From: DASVUC01 sp038237225
GTDB taxonomy: Bacteria > Planctomycetota > Phycisphaerae > Tepidisphaerales > Tepidisphaeraceae
DNA length: 64,000 nucleotides
NCBI GenBank assembly: GCA_038237225.1
Contig: JBBRYX010000006.1
Coordinates: 157,888 to 221,887 of the forward strand
Reading direction: 5' to 3'
A program made the position numbers and the translations under genes. Shown here piece by piece: positions 43,145 through 50,885 of this stretch. The notes beneath the pieces were generated by a model. It made no database searches. It saw nothing but the letters and a program-made list of their open reading frames with translations, and had not been told where the DNA came from. Position 1 is the stretch's first letter, and each line of letters begins with the position of its first letter.

Positions 43145-43241
43145 GGGAGTCTCCTTCCTGGGACGCGCGGTGAACTGGATGCCCGGCGGTGTCGCCGCGT
43201 TCGGCCCTCACCGGACAATTTGTTTTGCTGTCCTCGCGGGT

Positions 43242-43421
43242 TTACAGGCAGTGCCTGCACATGCCATGGTGTCGTCCGTCACAGAGCGGACACCATTCGC
43301 GAGGGCGTGGATCGTCGATGTCAAAGGGCAGCGGATCGAAGTTAGTCGCCACCGTCGTACACCGGCAGATCAGATTCGAAGCACATTGGCGAACCTCCTT
43401 TCGTTCTGGCTTCACATACAT
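43242..43421 (-). CDS. Small Cys-rich (zinc-ribbon-like) protein (up to 59 aa)
   Basis: The frame ending at 43242 encodes LPFDIDDPRPREWCPLCDGR then HHGMCRHCL, a CxxC...CxxC knuckle that should bind zinc. From the ATG at 43421 it is 59 residues, but this start has a poor ribosome site. A much better site (AAAGGAGG) precedes an ATG at 43386 in another frame, which reads MCFESDLPVYDGGD and stops exactly where the zinc-ribbon frame could take over. Either translation is coupled (leader then GTG restart near 43353), a -1 frameshift joins them, or the sequence has an error. Confidence 0.45.
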   Translation of the reverse strand: MYVKPERKEVRQCASNLICRCTTVATNFDPLPFDIDDPRPREWCPLCDGRHHGMCRHCL

Positions 43422-43689
43422 ATGCCCTGTGGCGATCAGGTTTTTCCAAGGACGATGATGAATACGAGATTTGGAAACGACGCTGCGATCGAAAATGGCG
43501 AACGGTCTTTTCAGATTTGATGGAAGCGGGTTCTGAAGGTCAGCGATCGCAAAATCGCTCGACAGTGTCCGGTCCAGGCATAATGAATCTCAAGGAGTCG
43601 CCGCATCTCCAAGAATTCTGTCCGCCAATTTGCTGATCTCCCTGACCCCGGTGCATTGGGATCGGGGTGCGGTCGTGATACTTCTCGGT

Positions 43690-43857
43690 TTACCGATAGG
43701 GCCGCAGCAGCGTCGTGATCAGCTTGCGAATTTCTGGCGGCAGATTTTTCCAAGTGGTTCTGCGTTGAGGCTTGCTGCGATTCGCCCCACTGGGGGCGGG
43801 AGCACGGCGTGCGCCTGATTTTGCGCTGCCCTCCGCGCGTTTCGGCGGTTTTCCCAT
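43690..43857 (-). CDS. Small basic protein next to the integrase (55 aa)
   Basis: 55 residues starting MGKPPKRAEGSAKSGARRAP; the first 32 are Lys/Arg/Pro/Ala-rich and disordered, the rest (TTWKNLPPEIRKLITTLLRP) is an amphipathic helix. No strong ribosome site. Basic peptides of this size near tyrosine recombinases can be excisionase-like or DNA-binding accessory factors; I regard that as a possibility only. Confidence 0.4.
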   Translation of the reverse strand: MGKPPKRAEGSAKSGARRAPAPSGANRSKPQRRTTWKNLPPEIRKLITTLLRPYR

Positions 43858-43973
43858 GACTTTCGAAGGTTTTTCGACTTCCCCTTAGCGAACGTCGAGG
43901 CAGCGCATTTCCGGCTGTGAAGTGCCGCTACCAGCTACCTCACGACCCTTGAATAACACGGCGCAAAGGCCAC

Positions 43974-45335
43974 CTACGCGGCCTTAATGCACAAGGCGAC
44001 CGTGTCGCTCATGTATTTAGTCTGCACCGCCCCGCAAGCCGGCGCGACCATCTTGGGATTCCGTTTGACGTAGTGGTCGTCGATCCCGCAAGCGTGACCG
44101 CGAAGAATTTTGCATAGGTCGCTGTTGACGTTGGCTTCGGCGGCGGCGGTCGCGGCACCATCGCGAGGTTGGCTGCCCGTGACGGTCGGCTTCAATTCTC
44201 CGCTGTCGTCTGCGACGGCCAACCCGGCTTTGATGGCGAGGTTCTTGAACCGACGCTGAGCGCCGCAGGCTTTGATGGGCAGGCCCAGGTACGTGGTGAA
44301 AATGCTCGGGCACTTTTGCTCAACCTCCGCGAGCGCGTCGATGGTTTCCTGCCAGAGAACGCAGACGCGGACGCACTCGCCCCGCTTCTGCCGATGGGTG
44401 ACGATGCAGCCGTTCTTGATGTCGTCCCATTGCAGCCTGATTGCTTCCTGAATGTAAAACGCGCCGTTCAGCATCAGCAGAACCATTGCGCGGTCCTGCC
44501 CCTGCGCCGCGGCGAGCAACTTTTTCCAGTCCTCGATCTCAATCGGCTTCGGGTCGGGATTGTTCTGCTTTTCTGACGGTTTGAGCGCGTACATGTAGGC
44601 GAGCGATTTCTTCAGCGTATCGGTCACGTTGTCCTCGACGGCGCGCTCCTCGTTGAACTTCAGCAACCGCCGGATGCCGGTGAAGAGGTGCGCCTGCTGC
44701 TTGCCGCTCAGCGGGCCTTCGGTCCCATCCTTCCGCGCAATGATCCTGGCGTGGACTTCATCCTGATATTCGAGGACGGCCTTCTTCGAGATGTCGCCGA
44801 GCCCACCGACTTCCGACGTCTCGACGAAATCCCGCCAGGCGCGAAGCACCTTCTTTCGCTGGAGAACGGAGCAACGCGCGTGCTTCATCCAAACCTGTTC
44901 GAGCTCCTCAAACGACGGGAGCGGCGCGGGTGGCTTCAGGTTGTCGAGATAGCCGATCTCCTCGATGCCCGTCATTGCGGCAACCTGCTTGGGGCTTTCC
45001 CGAATCTGTTCGGCAAACCACGACCACAACTCGGCCGTCGAAAACTCTTTGACTTGACCTTCAATGCGGGTCAGCGGCGCATTGAAATCGGCGAGGGGAT
45101 CCGCGCTTCGGGGCTGGGCCGCGAATTGCAGCCAATGCTCGGGTTCGTCCCCGCGCTGCATCGAAAGAAAGCGAGCGATCGCGCGGTACTCGTTCGGCTC
45201 GGTGAAGGTGGTGTTGGTGCCGATTACGCGCCAGCGCCCGTCCGAGGGGCGGCGAGAGAGACCGAAGACCGGGTTTCCATCAGGGCCGGGAAAATGCTTC
45301 CGCTTGCGGCCCGGCTTTTTCTTTGGCGTCGTCAT
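43974..45335 (-). CDS. Tyrosine recombinase / integrase
   Basis: 453 residues from MTTPKKKPGRKRKHFPGPDG, an opening I recall from planctomycete integrases; a TTG at 45419 would extend it to 9 bases from the tRNA. Residues ~100-270 contain the core-binding helices (FEELEQVWMKHARCS). The catalytic half has the strand-helix GAFYIQEAIRLQWDDI, where the first catalytic Arg is not obvious, and a C-terminal block ILRGHACGIDDHYVKR with the usual His and the presumed nucleophile Tyr. Its 5' end abuts the 3' end of tRNA-Ala, the standard layout of a tRNA-integrated island with the island body to the left. Degeneracy of the Arg means activity is uncertain. Confidence 0.75.
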   Translation of the reverse strand: MTTPKKKPGRKRKHFPGPDGNPVFGLSRRPSDGRWRVIGTNTTFTEPNEYRAIARFLSMQRGDEPEHWLQFAAQPRSADPLADFNAPLTRIEGQVKEFSTAELWSWFAEQIRESPKQVAAMTGIEEIGYLDNLKPPAPLPSFEELEQVWMKHARCSVLQRKKVLRAWRDFVETSEVGGLGDISKKAVLEYQDEVHARIIARKDGTEGPLSGKQQAHLFTGIRRLLKFNEERAVEDNVTDTLKKSLAYMYALKPSEKQNNPDPKPIEIEDWKKLLAAAQGQDRAMVLLMLNGAFYIQEAIRLQWDDIKNGCIVTHRQKRGECVRVCVLWQETIDALAEVEQKCPSIFTTYLGLPIKACGAQRRFKNLAIKAGLAVADDSGELKPTVTGSQPRDGAATAAAEANVNSDLCKILRGHACGIDDHYVKRNPKMVAPACGAVQTKYMSDTVALCIKAA

Positions 45336-45427
45336 GGCGCGAACACAAGACGGAATTTCCGCGCCCGAGTCAAGCTGTTTTTGGCAGGATTTTTGGCACC
45401 CCTTCGCTGGCGCTATCAAAACTTCAG

Positions 45428-45498
45428 TGGAGCCATGGGGATTCGAACCCCAAATTCAACCATGCCATGGTCGCGTGATCCCATTTCACTATGGCCCC
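45428..45498 (-). tRNA. tRNA-Ala (anticodon GGC)
   Basis: A complete 71-base cloverleaf on the minus strand: acceptor GGGGCCA/TGGCTCC, including the G3:U70 pair that marks alanine tRNAs, D-arm GTGA/TCAC, anticodon stem CGACC/GGTTG with loop ATGGCAT (anticodon GGC), T-arm TGGGG/CCCCA with TTCGAAT, discriminator A. CCA is not encoded. The integrase gene starts about 100 bases beyond the 3' end, so this is the likely attachment site. Confidence 0.93.
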
Positions 45499-45630
45499 GG
45501 GATCGTCAATCGACAGAGGACTTTATCCGGCCTGCGGAACGTGTCAAGCGGGGCTTCCATGGTCTCGTCGCGACGGAAATCCAACGTCCTGTGAAGCCAA
45601 AGAGGTCGGCGCCAGATCGGCCAATCCACC

Positions 45631-48411
45631 TTACGCGGGTTTGATATTGGTCACGATATAGGTGTTGTCGTTGTAGTCGTAATTGATGCCCTGGTAGTCC
45701 ATCGTCAGGATGTAGGTGTTTGGGATGACCTTGCCGTCACGATCCTTCGCGGGGAAAAAGCGGACGTGGTGGCCCCAGCCGCCGCCGGCTTGCTCCTGGA
45801 CGTTTTGGGTGTCGACGGATGATTCGTTGTCGACCTTAAGGTAGAAGTTTCCGGCGGGCGTGAAAGCGCCCGAGGCGAGCGTGTTGGTGCCGTTCTTGTC
45901 CGGCAGGAACGATTGGCCGTCCGCTCCATCGGCGACGAACAGCGTGTTGTTGTTGGTCGAGCCCTGATCCAGCCAATGGAGCGCTGCGGTGTTGCCTTGC
46001 GTGTGCCATTGCCCGAGCTGAGTGACGGTGACGGCGCTGCTCGCGTCAGCACGAGTCCAGTAGCTCGAGAGAACTTCATCGCCGACGGCTTGGACTCGTC
46101 CGCCGCCGTTGACGTTCTGCCCGGCGTTCGTAATGGCGGTGGTGTAACCGGCCATCTGAATCACCTGCGCCAGCGTCGGCTCGGTCTGATTCTCAGACTG
46201 CGATTGCCAGAATCCCGCAAGCTCCACATTTGCCTGCGGTTCGTCCGGATCGTTGGTCGCAAAGCGGATGTGGCCAAATGTCATCTGATTGAGGGCACCA
46301 CCACCCGGGCCCGCGTAGTTGAACTTCAACGTAAAGGACTGCGACGCACCGGGAGCAACGGTGAATGCAGCATTGGCCTCTGGTCCACTGATCACCTGCC
46401 AACTGCTCGAGAGATCGTATCCAGAGACGCTCAGCGTTTGCGACCCGGTGTTCAAAACCGAGAACGTCGCAGTGTCGTGAACCTGGTTGGGATTAACAGC
46501 ATCCGGCGTTTGGATCCGGTTGAAGACCAGACGATTAGCGAAGGGCCCTTCAGGATTCGAAAATCCGACTTCAGCCCCGCTTGTGATTGGAGTCACGTTG
46601 CGAACGATCGCAACAAAATCCTGGGTGTCATAGCCCGCGTTCAGATCTTCGCCGGCGATGATGTAAGCGTTCGGAACCACCGCCCCGTCGCTGCCGCGCA
46701 GCCTGTAGGCGCGAATTTTCCGCTTGGTGTTCGGGTCATAGGTGTTGAAGGTATCCTCGCCATAGGCGGCCGTTCCCCCTGGGGTCTGCACGACCGTCGG
46801 ATACATGCTCGGGAAAAGCATATAGAAGGAGAAGCTCGCGGTGCCGGGATCAAAACTCGTGGCACCGGACAGACCCGGGTTTACCGTCTGCGTCGTCTGC
46901 CCGGTGCCGGTCAGCGAGAGCAGTTGGCTCTTGTCGTCCTTGTTTCCCGACGCGTACCAGCCAAAGTTGACGGTTGCAGAATTCGATGCGCCCACTCCAA
47001 ATACCGCCAGCGGCTCAATCGTGACGGAGCCGGTGCCCGCTTTCACCATGCGCTGAAGATTAACTTCATCCGATGATGTCGCACTTGCTGGAAGGTCATA
47101 CGAGTCGGGGGTGGGATCGCCCGTCTGCGTTGATAGTTGATACAGGTCGAACACGCGCTGAAGCGACGGCTCATTCGTTCCACCCTGCCCGCTGGTTGCA
47201 AGGCCGCGCACCGGAACGGTCGCTGAACCCGCGGAGGTCGTGATGACCACGCTCGCGCTTTTCACGCCAAGCGTCGTGCTGGAACCCGCGCCCATTGCGA
47301 CGGTAAACGATTCCGTTGCGCCAGAACCAATCGAATGCGATGAGGTGTTGGCCCCGGACAGGAAGAACTGCGATGAGTCAGCACCACTGAGCGCGATCGA
47401 GCTGATGGTCACGGCCGCCGAATTCGGGTTCGTGATTGATATCGTCTTGGTTTCGCTGGATCCCCCGCCGCGCACATCATTGAAGTAGCGGGCGCTGGTG
47501 TTGATCGTAAGCGGAGTGGTGTTTGGACCTACGGGAGTGCCCCCCGCGCTTGGGAGACCAGTCGCAATCGTGAACTTGTCATACACCGCTGTCGTGGTGC
47601 CGGCCGTCGGTGAATTGAAAACCGCGATCCCAGCGTGCGAGCGGGTGGAGAAAAAATATTTTCGCTTGTCCGTGCGCAGGCGCACGTTCGACGGAAGCTG
47701 TTGCAGCGAGCCGCCGTTCACTCGGTAGTACGCCGTGAGCCGGCCGGTGACCGAGTTCCCGCTGATCGTAAGCTCAAGTGACCCGATGGAGCTGACCGTT
47801 CCAATCGATGTGACCGTGGCGGGAAGTTGCCGCCGAAAGCCCGTCTTGATTTTCTGTTCGTCGACAAACTCGAGCCCGACCGTCCCATTTCGATTGACCA
47901 GCGCGAGACGGACGAAGTTGTTGATGTCCGGCCCAAACATGATGCCCGCGCCTTGTCCATTTTTCAGCGAGAAGGGTCCCTTCAGCGTCGCGGTGCTGCT
48001 CCAAGTGTTCCCGGCCGAGAACGTCGTCATCAGACCGTTCACCAGGGAATTATCGTTGCCGAAGTTATCGCCCCGGCTCTTCACGCGCAGCAGGCTTGCC
48101 CCTGGCTTGAGGTAGATCAAGCCTTTCCGATATTCGGTGCTGGTGGCATTAGGCTGCACAAAGGTCAAGCCCGTGCCGCGGCCGGCTGAGTCGACGACAC
48201 CGCCGGATGGCTTGTTGAACTCGAGCGCAAATGGAAGCGCAAAAGCGGTGACGCCATCCCCCGCCAGGAGTTGACGACATTCCAGCTTCTCAATCATCGG
48301 ACGCGCGGCACGATTCAGACGACGGGGGAAAGAACTAAACAAGGGACAATCTCCCGTGGGTCCGTGAGCGGACAAAAAACTCAGGTCGAACTCATAAAAC
48401 GCGGCCCGCAC
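45631..48411 (-). CDS. LEPR-XLL exported protein with choice-of-anchor/ASPM-like repeats
   Basis: 926 residues from a GTG at 48411; a later in-frame start at 48297 would begin directly at MIEKLECRQLLAG, the LEPR-XLL motif. Residues ~55-280 form a jelly-roll-like beta domain (FALEFNKPSGGVVDSAGRGT, AVYDKFTIATG). Then come two Ig-like 'choice-of-anchor D' segments (KTISITNPNSAAVTISSIAL, SGADSSQFFLSG; and TFSVLNTGSQTLSVSGYDLS), with further all-beta units between and after them (FNTYDPNTKRKIRAYRLRGS; FFPAKDRDGKVIPNTYILTM). Extracellular, probably adhesive or polymer-binding; no catalytic motif seen. It lies immediately outside the presumed island boundary. Confidence 0.8.
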   Translation of the reverse strand: MRAAFYEFDLSFLSAHGPTGDCPLFSSFPRRLNRAARPMIEKLECRQLLAGDGVTAFALPFALEFNKPSGGVVDSAGRGTGLTFVQPNATSTEYRKGLIYLKPGASLLRVKSRGDNFGNDNSLVNGLMTTFSAGNTWSSTATLKGPFSLKNGQGAGIMFGPDINNFVRLALVNRNGTVGLEFVDEQKIKTGFRRQLPATVTSIGTVSSIGSLELTISGNSVTGRLTAYYRVNGGSLQQLPSNVRLRTDKRKYFFSTRSHAGIAVFNSPTAGTTTAVYDKFTIATGLPSAGGTPVGPNTTPLTINTSARYFNDVRGGGSSETKTISITNPNSAAVTISSIALSGADSSQFFLSGANTSSHSIGSGATESFTVAMGAGSSTTLGVKSASVVITTSAGSATVPVRGLATSGQGGTNEPSLQRVFDLYQLSTQTGDPTPDSYDLPASATSSDEVNLQRMVKAGTGSVTIEPLAVFGVGASNSATVNFGWYASGNKDDKSQLLSLTGTGQTTQTVNPGLSGATSFDPGTASFSFYMLFPSMYPTVVQTPGGTAAYGEDTFNTYDPNTKRKIRAYRLRGSDGAVVPNAYIIAGEDLNAGYDTQDFVAIVRNVTPITSGAEVGFSNPEGPFANRLVFNRIQTPDAVNPNQVHDTATFSVLNTGSQTLSVSGYDLSSSWQVISGPEANAAFTVAPGASQSFTLKFNYAGPGGGALNQMTFGHIRFATNDPDEPQANVELAGFWQSQSENQTEPTLAQVIQMAGYTTAITNAGQNVNGGGRVQAVGDEVLSSYWTRADASSAVTVTQLGQWHTQGNTAALHWLDQGSTNNNTLFVADGADGQSFLPDKNGTNTLASGAFTPAGNFYLKVDNESSVDTQNVQEQAGGGWGHHVRFFPAKDRDGKVIPNTYILTMDYQGINYDYNDNTYIVTNIKPA

Positions 48412-48667
48412 ATGAAGCGACGAACGCCTCCGGCCCCGGCGCGGGTGCAGGTCATGAAACTGTATCGGACGGTCCGGTGTTTGGACAATGCCGGTTTATC
48501 AAGTTGGGCAAAAGCAGGCTTGGAGATGTCTTATGAACCACCAAGTCACCCAATCTATTTCGTCACCTTTCACCGTCTGACGATAAGAGAAGTGTGGGCA
48601 GCGGCTTGGGGTGCGTTTCGCGAAAACCGGCTTTCCGCGATTTTCCGTGAAAAACCGCCGTCGCAAC

Positions 48668-50605
48668 CTATTTAATATCAATCGTAACCGGCGTAACCAG
48701 CATCACCGGATGGCTCTGGAGCAATTGCAGCATCTGGACCTGCCGCCCGAGCACCCTCGCCAATTCCGGACTTAGCACCTTCAGGATGGAATCCGGAGCA
48801 ATCGTCACTTTGGGGTGAAACATCGCCGCCCCCGCTTCCGGTCGCATGGTCTCGGGGCCGCCATATCCGAAATAATCCGCCAGTGATCGCGGCACCGGCA
48901 GGATCCTCAGCTCATAACTCCCCTGCTTCAGGTTCACCTTTTTCGCCGCATGCGCGATCGCGTCGGTGGTGCCGCCGATCTCGTCCACCATGCCCAGTTC
49001 CTTCGCCTGCCGAGCGAGAAAGATTCGCCCGCGCGCAACCTTGTCGATGTCCTTGATCTTGTCCTTCCGCGTCGTCATCACGCGCTCGGTGAACTGGTCG
49101 TACGTTTGTCTCATCCACTGAGTCAGAAGTTTTTTCTGCCGCGCATCAAAAGCGGTATGAGCGCTGAATAAATCCGCGTTCCGGCCTTTCGAAAAACTCT
49201 CGGTGTGAACGCCAAGCTTGTCCAGAAGTTCCTTGTAGACGAACTTGCCGCCGACGACGCCGATCGATCCGATGATCGCCGCGGGATCGGCATAGATTGT
49301 CTCGCCCGCCGACGCCAGGTAGTAACCGCCCGATGCCGCCATCCCACCGATGCTGATGATGAGCGGCTTCTTCGCCGCACAGCGCCGCGCCGCCTGCCAC
49401 ATCACCTCCGAAGCCAGCGCGCTCCCGCCTGGGGAATCGATCCGAAGCACAACCGCCTTGATGCTGTCATCGCGCGCCGCGGTTCGCAGGGCGCGGCGGA
49501 GATCCTGCGCCCCCACCGCTGAACCGAACATCCCATCCCCACCTTCGCCATCCACGATCATCCCGTCCGCATACACCAGCGCGACGGCAGGTTTGTCCGA
49601 CAGCGCCGGCCTCTTCGCCATCGCCGCGAACAGCGCGAACGGATTGGAAAAGTCCGGCATCTCCCGCGGCTCGCGCCCATACTCCGCGACCAACTCAATT
49701 TCTTTCTCATTGGTCTCGCTCTTCACCAACTGCCGAAGCCCGTCCTGATCGATCAGGTGATCCACCAGCCCGCGCTCCTTCGCGATCGATCCCCGGATGA
49801 TGCAGTCGTCGATTGTCCGGCGAACATCATCCTTCGTCAGATTTCGATTGATCGAAATCCCGTCGACGATTTCCTCATACATCGCCTGGGTGAGCTTCTG
49901 AAGTTCCCCCCGAAGTTCCGGCGACGCTTCTGTCCGCGTAAATTCTTCATCCGCCCCTTTGTATTCACCGATCTGAATCGCGTCCGATTTCACCCCGATC
50001 TTGTCCAGAAACCCTTTGGCGAACATCGCGGACATGCCCACGCCGGGAATCATCAGGTCCCCGCCTTCCAACATGCAGATGTGCGAAGCGCCCGATGCCA
50101 GCGTATACCCGGCGGTGTCGTAACTGTCGGCATACACGAACGTCTGCTTGCCCGCCTTATTGCACTTCAGCAGCGCATCCCGAAGTTCCTGTGCCTGGGC
50201 AAAGCTCGGAGACTCATCACCCAACGTGATGAGAACGGCCCGTACCGATTTGTCCTCCTGCGCCTGCCGAATGCGATCCAGCACGCTATTCAACGTGAGC
50301 GTGTCCGTTTGACCCCAAAGTGAGAAGTTGGCGGGCTTCTCCGAGATGTGGTTGGCGAGATCAAAGTATGCAACCTTCGGCGTCGCATCCCGCTTCGCCT
50401 TCTGCATCTTCATCTTCTCGATCAGCTCCGCAGGCGTGGGATAACGCTTCGTGCTGGCCCCCGCCCCCCCGGGTCGAGTCGCAGGCGTGGCGGCAAGCGT
50501 CGTGGGATGGGACGCAGCGGTGGATTGCGAAGTCGGCTTTGTCGCCGCCTCCCCAAACGCCACAACGGAGGCAAACGCGAGCACCAGCACAACTACAGAC
50601 TTCAT
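48668..50605 (-). CDS. sppA: Signal peptide peptidase SppA, 67-kDa type
   Basis: 645 residues with an N-terminal signal or anchor (MKSVVVLVLAFASVVAFGEA). Two ClpP/crotonase-like halves are visible. The catalytic dyad of long SppA is placed at Lys206 (IGEYKGADEEF) and Ser415 (GGMAASGGYYL), the family's Ser-Lys pair. SppA degrades signal peptides left in the membrane after secretion, in the inner membrane facing the periplasm. A Thr/Ala/Pro-rich linker (~20-55) follows the signal, common in planctomycete versions. Monocistronic; diverges from the TPR gene with a 280-base gap. Confidence 0.92.
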   Translation of the reverse strand: MKSVVVLVLAFASVVAFGEAATKPTSQSTAASHPTTLAATPATRPGGAGASTKRYPTPAELIEKMKMQKAKRDATPKVAYFDLANHISEKPANFSLWGQTDTLTLNSVLDRIRQAQEDKSVRAVLITLGDESPSFAQAQELRDALLKCNKAGKQTFVYADSYDTAGYTLASGASHICMLEGGDLMIPGVGMSAMFAKGFLDKIGVKSDAIQIGEYKGADEEFTRTEASPELRGELQKLTQAMYEEIVDGISINRNLTKDDVRRTIDDCIIRGSIAKERGLVDHLIDQDGLRQLVKSETNEKEIELVAEYGREPREMPDFSNPFALFAAMAKRPALSDKPAVALVYADGMIVDGEGGDGMFGSAVGAQDLRRALRTAARDDSIKAVVLRIDSPGGSALASEVMWQAARRCAAKKPLIISIGGMAASGGYYLASAGETIYADPAAIIGSIGVVGGKFVYKELLDKLGVHTESFSKGRNADLFSAHTAFDARQKKLLTQWMRQTYDQFTERVMTTRKDKIKDIDKVARGRIFLARQAKELGMVDEIGGTTDAIAHAAKKVNLKQGSYELRILPVPRSLADYFGYGGPETMRPEAGAAMFHPKVTIAPDSILKVLSPELARVLGRQVQMLQLLQSHPVMLVTPVTIDIK

Positions 50606-50885
50606 TACAGCTCCTTAGCAGAAGCATAAGGGAACAACCCCTCGCCGCCGCCTGATTGTAATCGGAATATCCCTTGGGCGTGGTAGATTTTTTGACCCTC
50701 GTTCTGCCACGGCTCCCGACGAACGCACCTTTTCTTATCGCGAGGCTTGCTTTGCCCCAGGCTCGAAATTAGACTCTCTGTTGCTTTGGTGAGACGACTC
50801 ATCAAAGGCGTCGTGACGATGGAGCGTCGCGGCGGCAACTCGATCGGAGGATCGAACGTGTCTCGGGCTCAGGGCAAGGAAGCTC

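Noticed and set aside
43101..43520. A 139-codon plus-strand frame over the tiny-gene cluster
   Set aside because: It has no ribosome site or family resemblance, while the minus strand shows ribosome sites and terminators in matching positions.
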